The notes under the pieces are model-generated. The model had not been told where the DNA came from and ran no database searches. It saw only the letters and a list, made by a program, of their open reading frames with translations. Below are positions 7,998 to 15,741 of a stretch of DNA of 64,000 bases, piece after piece. The stretch is from Acidobacteria bacterium AB60 (GTDB taxonomy: Bacteria; Acidobacteriota; Terriglobia; Terriglobales; Acidobacteriaceae): contig VANK01000009.1 of NCBI GenBank assembly GCA_008682415.1, forward strand, positions 1 to 64,000, given 5' to 3'. The position numbers and the translations under genes are program-made. Every line of letters starts with the position of its first letter. The first letter of the stretch is position 1.

Positions 7998-9668
7998 ATG
8001 TCGGCAAAGTATGTCTTTGTGACGGGCGGAGTTGTGTCCAGCCTCGGGAAGGGGCTCGCGGCGGCGTCGATCGGATGCCTGCTGGAGAGCCGCGGGCTGC
8101 GCGTCAACATGATGAAGTTCGATCCGTATCTCAACGTGGATCCCGGCACCATGTCTCCGTTCCAGCACGGGGAGGTGTTTGTGACCGACGACGGCGCGGA
8201 GACGGATCTGGATCTTGGGCATTATGAGCGGTTTACGCATGCCCCGCTGTCGCGGGACAACAACCTGACGACGGGCCGGATCTACGAGCAGATCATTCTG
8301 AAGGAACGGCGGGGGGATTACCTGGGCAAGACGGTGCAGGTGATTCCGCACGTGACGAACGAGATCAAGAATGCCATGCGGAAGGTGTCGGCGAACGGGG
8401 CCGATGTGACGATTGTGGAGATCGGGGGGACGGTGGGCGATATCGAGTCGCTGCCGTTTCTGGAGGCGATCCGGCAGATGCGGCAGGAGCTGGGCCGCGA
8501 GAATACGGTCTTTATCCATTTGACCCTGGTGCCGTGGATTGCCGCCGCGCAGGAGCTGAAGACGAAGCCGACGCAGCACTCGGTAAAGGAACTGCTTTCC
8601 ATCGGGATCCAGGCGGATATTCTGCTGTGCCGGTCGGAACGGCAGCTGAACCGGGAGATGAAGCAGAAGATCGCCACGTTCTGCAACGTGGAGGAGCGGG
8701 CGGTGATCAACGCGACGACGGTACCGTCGATCTACCAGGTGCCGCTGAACTTCGCGGAGGAGGGCGTGGACAGCCTGATCCTGAAGTATCTGCACAAAGA
8801 GGCGCCGGAGGCGGACCTGAGCCGCTGGAAGGACCTGATCCACCGGGCGCACCATCCCAAGGACGATGTGAATATCGCGATCGTGGGGAAATACGTGGAG
8901 TACGAGGACAGCTATAAGAGCCTGAAGGAGGCTCTGACGCACGGAGCGATCTCGCAGAACCTGAAGCTGAACGTGACGTGGATCGAGGCGGAGGGGCTGG
9001 AGTCGAAGACGCCGGATGACCTGAGCTACGAGAGGCAGCTGGAGGGGTTTGACGGCATTCTGGTGCCGGGCGGGTTCGGCAAGCGCGGGATTGAGGGGAT
9101 GCTGAACGCGATCCGCTATGCGCGCGAGAAGAAGGTTCCATACTTCGGGATCTGCCTGGGCATGCAGACGGCGTGCATTGAGTTTGCGCGGAACGTATGC
9201 GGGCTGAAGGACGCCAATTCGAGCGAGTTCGATCCGGCGACGCAGCACCGGGTGATCTACAAGCTGCGCGAGCTGCTGGGCGTGGAGGAGATGGGCGGAA
9301 CGATGCGCCTGGGGGCGTGGACCTGCGTGCTGCAGCCCGATTCGCTGGCGTCAAAGGCATACGGCGGGGCGACGGAGATCAGCGAGCGGCACCGGCACCG
9401 GTACGAGTTCAACCGCGAGTACGAGGCGCTGCTGACGGGCGGAGGGTTGCAGATCAGCGGGACGACGCCGGATGCGACCTACGTGGAGATCGTGGAGATT
9501 CCGGGGCACCCCTACTTCCTGGGCTGCCAGTTCCATCCGGAGTTCAAGTCGAAGCCGCTGGAGCCGCACCCGTTATTCCGCGAGTTCATCACGGCCAGCT
9601 ACAGGAACCGCAGCGCGCACGCGGCGGAGAGTGCGATCGACAGGGTGCAACTCAGCATCAAGGGATGA
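7998..9668 (+). CDS. pyrG: CTP synthase
   Basis: 556 residues from ATG 7998, the conserved MSAKYVFVTGGVVSSLGKGL start; the open frame begins further upstream but that part is not conserved. The enzyme makes CTP from UTP with ATP and glutamine in the cytoplasm. The synthetase half carries the P-loop-like GGVVSSLGKG and the CTP/UTP-binding DPYLNVDPGTMSPFQHGEVF. The class I glutamine amidotransferase half has the oxyanion segment VPGGFGKRG, nucleophile Cys in GICLGMQ, and the His-Glu pair in CQFHPEFKS. Length is normal. A long 5' region with a hairpin at 7794 separates it from the previous gene. It ends 1 base from the convergent vapC stop. Confidence 0.98.
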   Translation: MSAKYVFVTGGVVSSLGKGLAAASIGCLLESRGLRVNMMKFDPYLNVDPGTMSPFQHGEVFVTDDGAETDLDLGHYERFTHAPLSRDNNLTTGRIYEQIILKERRGDYLGKTVQVIPHVTNEIKNAMRKVSANGADVTIVEIGGTVGDIESLPFLEAIRQMRQELGRENTVFIHLTLVPWIAAAQELKTKPTQHSVKELLSIGIQADILLCRSERQLNREMKQKIATFCNVEERAVINATTVPSIYQVPLNFAEEGVDSLILKYLHKEAPEADLSRWKDLIHRAHHPKDDVNIAIVGKYVEYEDSYKSLKEALTHGAISQNLKLNVTWIEAEGLESKTPDDLSYERQLEGFDGILVPGGFGKRGIEGMLNAIRYAREKKVPYFGICLGMQTACIEFARNVCGLKDANSSEFDPATQHRVIYKLRELLGVEEMGGTMRLGAWTCVLQPDSLASKAYGGATEISERHRHRYEFNREYEALLTGGGLQISGTTPDATYVEIVEIPGHPYFLGCQFHPEFKSKPLEPHPLFREFITASYRNRSAHAAESAIDRVQLSIKG

Positions 9669-9669
9669 C

Positions 9670-10089
9670 TCATCCTAGCAACAGAGCCTTGGCCGCCTTC
9701 GCAGCCAAGGCTTTGTCAAAAGTGACCAACGTCAGTCCTGCGGAAATGGCAAGCGCGGCCAGATACGCGTCCATCCACCCTTTGGGTGACTTAGTTGTTC
9801 CAGCCGTCAGACGTCTCAGTTGGGTTTCCAGTCCCAAGGGCTCGGTGGCCCAGGCAAGTTGGCCCGTTGCCACCCACTGATCGTAGATCGACCAGCATTG
9901 GACCTGAGTCAAGGTCTCCAAGCCCATCACTGCGGTAGTTGACAGGATTCGGAAGAGGCCCAGCTGTGTTTGCCGGCAAAATACGAGGCTAGCGCTGAGT
10001 GGCAGAGCTTCGTACCATTTCCTCGCAGCTGGATGATGGACGTGCTTGTCGACGGTAAGAGCCACCCAGACGTTCACGTCAGGAAGCAA
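9670..10089 (-). CDS. vapC: PIN-domain toxin, VapC family
   Basis: 139 residues, starting at TTG 10089. PIN nucleases cleave RNA with metal held by acidic residues. The first Asp is in LPDVNVWVAL (about residue 4), an internal Glu is near 58 and Asp pairs occur in WMDAYLAALA (about 105) and LVTFDKAL (about 123), as in VapC. It overlaps the antitoxin gene by 11 bases on the same strand, the usual VapBC order of antitoxin first. It is convergent with pyrG with a single base between the stops. The PIN fold and context make the call strong; the RNA target is unknown. Confidence 0.85.
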   Translation of the reverse strand: MLPDVNVWVALTVDKHVHHPAARKWYEALPLSASLVFCRQTQLGLFRILSTTAVMGLETLTQVQCWSIYDQWVATGQLAWATEPLGLETQLRRLTAGTTKSPKGWMDAYLAALAISAGLTLVTFDKALAAKAAKALLLG

Positions 10090-10324
10090 GTGGGTCCCCG
10101 AAGGCGATTTCGTCGATCAGTTCGTTGGTCAGGCTCAGAGTGCCTGGCCGCGCCGAGTGAATCAGCGGAAGTTGGAGTTTGCGAACCGGCTGTGACTCGT
10201 TCGCTCCCAACTCGCGCTGAATGCTGCGCAGAATGATTTGCCGAACCGGCAGCTTCTCCTGGACAGCTTTGATCTTCAGATCACGGTAAATGTCGTCCGG
10301 AATGTCGACGGTGGTGCGCATCAT
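10079..10324 (-). CDS. vapB: ribbon-helix-helix antitoxin, VapB type
   Basis: 81 residues. The N-terminus MRTTVDIPDDIYRDLKIKA is a classic ribbon-helix-helix DNA-binding motif (beta strand then helix). The C-terminal part, about residues 45-81, ends in the acidic ELIDEIAFGDP and should wrap the toxin. Two tandem ATG codons (10324 and 10321) can start it. It immediately precedes and overlaps vapC. Autoregulation is expected, and a direct repeat at 10326-10340 lies right before the start. Confidence 0.85.
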   Translation of the reverse strand: MMRTTVDIPDDIYRDLKIKAVQEKLPVRQIILRSIQRELGANESQPVRKLQLPLIHSARPGTLSLTNELIDEIAFGDPLAS

Positions 10325-10325
10325 G

Positions 10326-10340
10326 ACATATTAACATATT
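10326..10340 (-). promoter_or_regulatory. AT-rich direct repeat, likely vapBC promoter/operator
   Basis: ACATATT occurs at 10326-10332 and 10334-10340, one base apart, making AATATGT twice on the coding strand within 20 bases of the vapB start. AT-rich TATGTT/TAATAT hexamers here could serve as the -10 box. RHH antitoxins bind such short repeats cooperatively; binding here is inferred. Confidence 0.45.
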
Positions 10341-10404
10341 TATGGATCACGTCGCGTGGGGAGGAAGTCCCGGGGGCCCCGAGGGGACGCGGGGACGCAC
10401 CCGG

Positions 10405-10812
10405 CTATGCAGCTACAGGGGCATGGAGCTCGATGTGGATCTGCGGCGGGTGCTGCAGCGTGTTGTGAATGAGGCAGCGGTGGACGGAGTCGAGGACGCC
10501 GGCGTGGTCGGCTTGGCTGAGGGGACCGGGGACATCGACTTCGATGTGGAAGTGGTCGAGGCGTGCGGGCGGTCCGGCCTTCTCGCAGGTGGCGCGCACC
10601 GTGATGCCCTCGCGCTGGAGGCCCTTTTTCTTAAGATAGGCGACGGCATAGAAGGCGGCACAGGAGGCGAGGCCGGAGAGAAAGAGCTCGGGAGGGGTCA
10701 TGCCCTCGTCGGAGCCGCCGTTGGCGGGGGGCTGGTCGCAGATAAGGGTGTGCCGGCCGGCGCGGACTTCGAACTTTACTGCGCCGTGGTGCGTGACGTT
10801 GACTTCAATCAT
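10405..10812 (-). CDS. OsmC-family protein
   Basis: 135 residues. OsmC/Ohr proteins are cytoplasmic thiol peroxidases that reduce organic hydroperoxides. The family Cys pair is visible: the first Cys region GMTPPELFLSGLASCAAFYA has Cys at about 51, and CEKAGPPARLDHFHIEVDV (about 75-95) and SVHRCLIHNTL (about 112-122) supply further family motifs. This resembles the YhfA-like branch more than Ohr. Its ATG overlaps the stop of the sigma-factor gene as ATGA, so the two are translationally coupled and this gene is probably part of the same regulon or operon as the rhodanese and sigma factor. Confidence 0.85.
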   Translation of the reverse strand: MIEVNVTHHGAVKFEVRAGRHTLICDQPPANGGSDEGMTPPELFLSGLASCAAFYAVAYLKKKGLQREGITVRATCEKAGPPARLDHFHIEVDVPGPLSQADHAGVLDSVHRCLIHNTLQHPPQIHIELHAPVAA

Positions 10813-11411
10813 GGGAGTTCTCCTTCGCTCGTTTCGGGTTCTACGGATATTGGGGCCTGTTGCGGGGTGAGCGCGCGGTCGAGATGGGCGCGCAAAAGAG
10901 TGCGGGCGCGGTGCCAGCGGCTCTTCATGGCGGGCAGGGTGAGGTTGAGGCGGCGGGCGGTCTCCTCGCCGGAGAGCTCGTGGATGGCGCGCAGCTGGTA
11001 CACCTCGCGGTAGGCGGGCGGGAGACTGTTGAGCGCGTCGCGCAGGATCTGCTTGAGCTGGGCCGAGCCTGCCTGCGCTTCGACGGATGGCGAGGGGTCG
11101 GGGACGTCGGCGCCGCTCTCCTGGAGGGCCGAGAGCTGGAGCAAGGGAAGAAGAGACTCGCGGCGGCGCAGCTGCCAGCAGACGCGGCTGGCGATGCGGG
11201 CGAGCCAGGTGCGAAAGGCTTCGCGCGCGGTAAGGGCGTCGAGGCTGCGGTAGGCCTTGAGCAGGGCCTCAATGAGGACGTCTTCGGCATCTTCGCGGTT
11301 GCCACAGACGCGCACCATCTGGCGGTAGACCGCGTCTTTGTGACGGCGGGCGAGTTCGTCGAAGTCACAATCGGCACAGGCATCGGTTTCAGGCTTGCTT
11401 CTGTTGTTCAC
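10809..11411 (-). CDS. ECF-type RNA polymerase sigma factor
   Basis: About 200 residues from GTG 11411; the frame is open further upstream, but that part lies over the rhodanese gene and is not sigma-like. No strong ribosome site is visible, so the start is uncertain. Region 2 spans DFDELARRHKDAVYRQMVRV to FRTWLARIASRVCWQLRRR, and region 4 spans ILRDALNSLPPAYREVYQL to LPAMKSRWHRARTLLRAHL. The N-terminus has a Cys pair (ACADCDF), which could bind a metal or sense redox state. No anti-sigma gene is adjacent. The gene overlaps the end of the rhodanese gene and the start of osmC, so this looks like a stress-responsive operon that encodes its own sigma factor. Confidence 0.8.
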   Translation of the reverse strand: MNNRSKPETDACADCDFDELARRHKDAVYRQMVRVCGNREDAEDVLIEALLKAYRSLDALTAREAFRTWLARIASRVCWQLRRRESLLPLLQLSALQESGADVPDPSPSVEAQAGSAQLKQILRDALNSLPPAYREVYQLRAIHELSGEETARRLNLTLPAMKSRWHRARTLLRAHLDRALTPQQAPISVEPETSEGELP

Positions 11412-11994
11412 AGGGGCAGGATAGGCCCTGGGCGGGCGAGGAATCTGTGTCGTATGAACCACGGAGGGATGGGCGCAACCGATTGTGCGGCAGGCGGGCG
11501 AGCAGTTCGCCCATGGGGCATAGGTTGGTGGCGCCGGCAAAGGTGAGTCCGCAGCCGACCAATGCGGCGATGATGAGGAACCACGGGGAAACGGCGATGC
11601 CGAGGGAGACTCCGGCGATGACCAGCAGGCCCGCGACGAGGCGGACCTGCCGCTCGAGAGCCCACCGCGAGACGGTGCAGCAGACGGCGGGATTGCCTTC
11701 GCGTATCCATGCGGCGGTGCCCGGAAGGAGGATGGTGAGGTTGGGAAACTCGGGCTGCAGGAGGCGGGCGGCGAGGCGGGCGCGGGTTCCGGCCTGGCAG
11801 ACGAGAACGATGGGACGGGCGCGGTCCAGGTCGGGTGTGCGGAACTCGATCTGCTCGAGGGGGATATTGATGGCGCCGGGCAGGTGGCCGCAGGCGAACT
11901 CGCTTGCGGAGCGTACGTCGATGAGTTGGGCGGAGCAGCCGGCAAGCTGCCAGGTCTTCCAGGCGCCGATGTCGATGATTGCGGGATCAGGCAT
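11389..11994 (-). CDS. membrane rhodanese (YgaP-like, rhodanese plus DUF2892)
   Basis: 201 residues from ATG 11994, which has an AGGAAG ribosome site. The N-terminal rhodanese domain (about 1-105) has SAQLIDVRSASEF, GHLPGAINIP and the active-site loop VCQAGTRAR with nucleophile Cys. The C-terminal part (about 120-180) is a two-helix DUF2892-type membrane segment ending in FAGATNLCPMGELLARLP. This is the architecture of E. coli YgaP, an inner-membrane sulfurtransferase. It heads an operon with the ECF sigma factor and OsmC and is divergent from kdsA. A role in reactive sulfur handling is inferred from the family. Confidence 0.85.
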   Translation of the reverse strand: MPDPAIIDIGAWKTWQLAGCSAQLIDVRSASEFACGHLPGAINIPLEQIEFRTPDLDRARPIVLVCQAGTRARLAARLLQPEFPNLTILLPGTAAWIREGNPAVCCTVSRWALERQVRLVAGLLVIAGVSLGIAVSPWFLIIAALVGCGLTFAGATNLCPMGELLARLPHNRLRPSLRGSYDTDSSPAQGLSCPCEQQKQA

Positions 11995-12083
11995 GAACTT
12001 CCTCTGCAGGGGAAGAGCGCGGGTTTGCGGAAAAGGATTCGCGCCGAAGCAGGTGAGCGCTTTCAGGCTCCAGCCGCAGCCGA

Positions 12084-12099
12084 TAGAATCGAGGCCGTG
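12084..12099 (+). promoter_or_regulatory. kdsA -10 box next to the start codon
   Basis: TAGAAT (12084-12089) ends 7 bases before the GTG start at 12097, so transcription should begin at or very near the start codon. GAGG lies between them and could still serve as a ribosome site if transcription starts further upstream. Confidence 0.5.
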
Positions 12100-12912
12100 A
12101 GTCACTCCTTTGAAATCGGGCCGGTGCAGGTAGGTGCGGGCAAGCTGTTTTTGATTGCAGGGCCATGCGTGATCGAGAGCGAGGCGCATGTGCGGAGGAT
12201 GGCGGAGGCGATCCAGCGGATTACGTCTGACCTGGGTGTGCCGTACGTTTTCAAGGCCAGTTATGACAAGGCGAATCGAACGAGCGTGAAGAGCTTTCGC
12301 GGGCCGGGATTGAAGGAGGGCACGGCGATTCTGGGGCGGCTGGCGAGGGATACGGGTCTGCCGGTGCTGACGGACGTGCACGAGCCGGGACACTGCGAGG
12401 TGGCGGCGGACGCGGTGGACGTGCTGCAGATTCCGGCGTTTCTGTGCCGGCAGACGGATCTGCTGGTGGCGGCGGGGAAGACGGGCCGGGCGGTGAATAT
12501 CAAGAAGGGCCAGTTTGTGGCGCCGTGGGACATGCAGCATCCGGTGGAGAAGGTGCGGTCCACCGGGAATGAGCGCGTGTTTCTGACGGAGCGCGGGGCG
12601 AGCTTTGGATACAACACGCTGGTGGTGGATTACCGCAGCCTGCCGGTGATGCGGGCGATGGCGCCGGTGGTGTTCGACGGGACGCACAGCGTGCAGCAGC
12701 CGTCTGCGGCTGGCGGCGTGAGCGGGGGGCAGCCGGAGTTTATTCCGTTGCTGGCGCGGGCGGCGGTGGCGGCGGGTGTGGATGGGCTGTTTCTGGAGGT
12801 CCATGACAATCCGGCGGAGGCGAAGAGCGATGGGGCGAATGCGCTGCGGCTGGATTTGCTGAAGCCGCTGCTGGAGCGGCTGCTGGCGATTGATGAAGCG
12901 GCGAAGAAGTGA
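12097..12912 (+). CDS. kdsA: 3-deoxy-8-phosphooctulonate (KDO8P) synthase
   Basis: 271 residues from GTG 12097. It condenses phosphoenolpyruvate with arabinose 5-phosphate to KDO8P, the first committed step to Kdo for lipopolysaccharide, in the cytoplasm. Signature stretches are FLIAGPCVIESEAHV, FKASYDKANRTSVKSFRGPG (substrate binding), VLTDVHEP, IPAFLCRQTDLL, VNIKKGQFVAPWDM and VFDGTHSVQQP. The metal-type Cys equivalent appears in the GPCVIES segment, so a metal-dependent enzyme is possible. Length matches the family. It is divergent from the rhodanese operon, 102 bases away. It implies a diderm cell with Kdo-containing LPS. Confidence 0.97.
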   Translation: MSHSFEIGPVQVGAGKLFLIAGPCVIESEAHVRRMAEAIQRITSDLGVPYVFKASYDKANRTSVKSFRGPGLKEGTAILGRLARDTGLPVLTDVHEPGHCEVAADAVDVLQIPAFLCRQTDLLVAAGKTGRAVNIKKGQFVAPWDMQHPVEKVRSTGNERVFLTERGASFGYNTLVVDYRSLPVMRAMAPVVFDGTHSVQQPSAAGGVSGGQPEFIPLLARAAVAAGVDGLFLEVHDNPAEAKSDGANALRLDLLKPLLERLLAIDEAAKK

Positions 12913-12978
12913 AAGAGTGAGAGAGTGAAAAAGAGCCCGCTGCGCGGCTGCTATGAAGTAGATAGCAGGGTGGTTGGT

Positions 12979-15639
12979 ATGGAGTTTCGGACGGGGTGCC
13001 GCAAAGGTTGGCGAGCCGCGTGGATCATGGTTCTGCTGGCGGTCTGGTGGATGCCGGTTTCAGCGGCGGCTGAGAAGCGGATGACGGTGGCGCAGGTGGA
13101 AGCCCTGGTGGCTCGCGAGGGCGCGAAGGGCAAGGACGCGGAGCTTGCGCGGCAGCTGGCGGACGTGGAACCTGCCGAACGCATTACGCTGTCGACGCTG
13201 ACGCGGCTCAAGGCACATCTGGCTGCGGGATCGGCGGCCGCTGAGGCTCTGCAACTGCTGGCGTATGAATCGGCGTTTCTGGATCCGCCGGCGAGCGAAT
13301 TGCCCGACCAGCCAGCTCCGGATAGCGAGATGCAGCTCCGGATGATCGAGGGGGCGCGGCGCTATGTGAGCCAGACGCTGCCGGGGTTGCCGGATTTTCT
13401 GGCAACGCGGGTGATCAGTCTCTATGATGACCGGCCGCGGGCACTGAAGAAGGGCGACTGGCCAACGCGTGCGGGCCTGCACCTGGAGGGGACGTCGACG
13501 GGGGAGATCTCGGTGCGCTCCGAGCGGGAGAACCAGCCGGCGACGCAGGGAGCGGCGGTATGGCAGGAGAAGATCGGCCTGGTGTCGGGCGGGGAGTTTG
13601 GCAACACGCTGGGCATGATCATGGCCGACACCGTGCAGGGCAAGATCAACTGGGGCCATTGGGAGGCGGGTTCGGCGGGGAAGGTTGCGGTGTTTCGGTA
13701 CGAGGTTCCGGCATCGGCGTCGCACTACGAGGTGATGAGCACGGTTCAGCGGGAGTCGCGGGTGGAGGGAGTGGCGACGCCGTCGGGAGGCCGGGGGCTT
13801 ATCGGGATTGGAGCCCGGCCGAATGTGAACGGGGCGAACGTTTCGGTGGTGCACACCCGGCCGGGGTACCACGGAGAGATCTGGGTGAATCCGGCGGATG
13901 GAACGGTTCTGCGCATCACGATGGATGCGGACGTGACGAAGGGGCCTCCGTTTCGGCGGGCGGCGATCCTGGTGGAGTACGGGCGGGTGGAGATTGGAGG
14001 GCGCACGTTTGTGTGCCCGCTGCACAGCCTGGCGCTCTCGCATGCGGTTTCCGATGCGACGGCGATCGCGGGGGACGCGCCGACGGAGTGGCTGAACGAG
14101 ACGCGGTTTGTGGGGTATCACAAGTTTGCCTCGAGCGCGCGGATTGTGGCGGAGAATGGCGGGTCGGGCGCACCGGGGAGCGAGACAAGGGAGCCAAAGG
14201 GGGAGGAGGGGAAGACGGTCCCGCAGCCGGCGAGCCCCGTCGAGGCGGTGGTTGAGGGTTCTGGAGTTACGGCGTCGGAGAAGACGGAGACGCCGGCTGC
14301 CGCGCGCGTGGATGAGCCTGGCACGACGGGGAACGCGGGCGCTCCACCGATCGCGCCGGAGTTGCACGGCGAGCTGGACGTTCCCAGTCCGGTGGTGACG
14401 TCGACGGCGAGCGTTCCCGATCCGGGCGTGACGTTCCGGGTGGAAGCGCCGGAGCTGGCGATGTCGGTGGTGGTGCGTGACGCGCGCGGGCATGCGGTGG
14501 GAGGTCTGTCCAAGGGCGATTTCGAGGTACTCGATGAGGGCAAGCCGCGTGACATTGCGGGATTCACGGTATTGAGAGGCGCGGCGGGTTCCGTGCAGTT
14601 GGGGGAGGCGGGTTCTACGGCAACGGTGGCGGGGGTGACAGGGGCAACGGCGGGGACGGCCCAGAATCGTTTCCTGATCTTTCTGATTGACGATCGGCAC
14701 CTGAACAGTGCGGACCTGGCGATCATGCAGAACGCCGCGGTCAAGATGTTGGAGCAGCCGCTGGGCGCGGGAGAGTATGCGGACGTGTTGTCGTTCATGG
14801 GCGTGAACTCGGGGTTCTCGGCGGATCGGGTAGCGTTGCAGGCGGCGATCCGGAAGGTGAGCGTCCACCAAGCCACGCAGCATGTGAAGGAGGACTGCCC
14901 CGACATCGACTACTACGCCGCGGACCGGATCATCAACCGGCATGACCCGAACGAGTTCCAGGTGGCGGTGCGGAAGGCGAAGGACTGCTCAGGCATCCAG
15001 ATGTTTTCCGATTCGCCGAGCGCTGCCGAGGTGGACAACGCGCACACGCTGTATGAAAGGATGGCAGCGGCTGCGGCGGCGCGGTCGCTGGCCGTGGGCG
15101 AGGAGGATGCGCGGCTGTCGCTGCTGTCGATTGAGAAGGTGGTACACGCGATGGCGAAGCTGCCAGGGCAGCGCACGTTGATCCTGGTGTCGCCTGGGTT
15201 TCTGTCGCTCTCGGCCGAAGCGATGGGATACAAGTCGCGGGTGTTTGACGAGGCGGCGGCCGCGAACGTTGTCATTAACACGCTGGATGCGCGGGGCCTG
15301 TATGTGGGGAACGTGGACGCGAGCGAGGGAGGAAGCGGCGTCTTCAACAGCCAGTTGAATGGGGAGAGTTCGCAGAATCATCTGGCGTCGATGCAGGCGA
15401 ACGAGAATGTGATGGCGGAGCTGGCGGAGGGCACGGGAGGCACGTTCTTCCACAACAGCAACGACCTGCAGGGCGGCCTGACGAGCCTGGCGGCGGGTCC
15501 CGAGTATGTGTACCTGCTGGATATTCCGCTGAAGGGCACGAAGAAGAATGGCGCCTACCATCGGCTGCAGGTGAAGGTGGACAAGCCGGGGCTGACGGTG
15601 CAGGCGCGCAAGGGGTACGTGGCGGCGAAGGGTAAGTAA
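12979..15639 (+). CDS. secreted VWFA-related (Acidobacterial-type) domain protein
   Basis: 886 residues from ATG 12979; a GTG at 12925 is an alternative. The start reads MEFRTGCRKGWRAAW then a hydrophobic core ending VSAAA, a signal peptide. Residues about 30-400 form an N-terminal region with no family I recognise. About 405-480 is a low-complexity Pro/Thr/Glu/Ala linker. The C-terminal 400 residues match the VWFA-related acidobacterial family: the lead-in VVVRDARGHAVGGLSKGDFE, the MIDAS-like FLIFLIDDRHLN (Asp-Asp-x-His instead of DxSxS) and the late LPGQRTLILVSPGF. Such proteins are numerous in Acidobacteriota and are presumed to mediate extracellular or envelope adhesion. It follows kdsA on the same strand but is probably unrelated in function. 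Confidence 0.85.
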   Translation: MEFRTGCRKGWRAAWIMVLLAVWWMPVSAAAEKRMTVAQVEALVAREGAKGKDAELARQLADVEPAERITLSTLTRLKAHLAAGSAAAEALQLLAYESAFLDPPASELPDQPAPDSEMQLRMIEGARRYVSQTLPGLPDFLATRVISLYDDRPRALKKGDWPTRAGLHLEGTSTGEISVRSERENQPATQGAAVWQEKIGLVSGGEFGNTLGMIMADTVQGKINWGHWEAGSAGKVAVFRYEVPASASHYEVMSTVQRESRVEGVATPSGGRGLIGIGARPNVNGANVSVVHTRPGYHGEIWVNPADGTVLRITMDADVTKGPPFRRAAILVEYGRVEIGGRTFVCPLHSLALSHAVSDATAIAGDAPTEWLNETRFVGYHKFASSARIVAENGGSGAPGSETREPKGEEGKTVPQPASPVEAVVEGSGVTASEKTETPAAARVDEPGTTGNAGAPPIAPELHGELDVPSPVVTSTASVPDPGVTFRVEAPELAMSVVVRDARGHAVGGLSKGDFEVLDEGKPRDIAGFTVLRGAAGSVQLGEAGSTATVAGVTGATAGTAQNRFLIFLIDDRHLNSADLAIMQNAAVKMLEQPLGAGEYADVLSFMGVNSGFSADRVALQAAIRKVSVHQATQHVKEDCPDIDYYAADRIINRHDPNEFQVAVRKAKDCSGIQMFSDSPSAAEVDNAHTLYERMAAAAAARSLAVGEEDARLSLLSIEKVVHAMAKLPGQRTLILVSPGFLSLSAEAMGYKSRVFDEAAAANVVINTLDARGLYVGNVDASEGGSGVFNSQLNGESSQNHLASMQANENVMAELAEGTGGTFFHNSNDLQGGLTSLAAGPEYVYLLDIPLKGTKKNGAYHRLQVKVDKPGLTVQARKGYVAAKGK

Positions 15640-15641
15640 GC

Positions 15642-15660
15642 AGCTGTTAGCTGTTAGCTC
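15642..15660. repeat. AGCTGTT heptanucleotide repeat, 2.7 copies
   Basis: Two perfect AGCTGTT units followed by AGCTC directly follow the VWA gene stop. The period is seven bases, as in the other arrays of this window, although the unit sequence is different. Confidence 0.7.
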
Positions 15661-15726
15661 GGACGTGCTGCATATTGAGTTGCGAAGTAGAGCTTGGAGC
15701 TCCTCTTTGGCGGGGCACGGGCGGCG

Positions 15727-15732
15727 TATAGT
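15727..15732 (+). promoter_or_regulatory. -10 box 9 bases before the GH5-like gene
   Basis: TATAGT at 15727-15732 precedes the ATG at 15742 by 9 bases, consistent with a transcript starting within a few bases of the start codon. No ribosome site is obvious apart from GAAGG. Confidence 0.5.
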
Positions 15733-15741
15733 GAAGGCGCT

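Noticed and set aside
7899..9248. Antisense frame of about 450 codons opposite pyrG
   Set aside because: pyrG is beyond doubt and the antisense translation has shadow composition.
9670..10324. Larger mobile element around vapBC
   Set aside because: No integrase, transposase or flanking repeats were found; only the two-gene module is supported.
12906..12935. Another heptamer array near the start of the VWA gene (AGTGAAAG..AGTGAGAG..AGTGAAAA)
   Set aside because: The period is eight bases, not seven, and only three imperfect units are seen.
13060..14943. Long antisense frame opposite the VWA protein
   Set aside because: Arg/His-rich shadow frame with no motifs; the sense gene has a signal peptide and VWA motifs.
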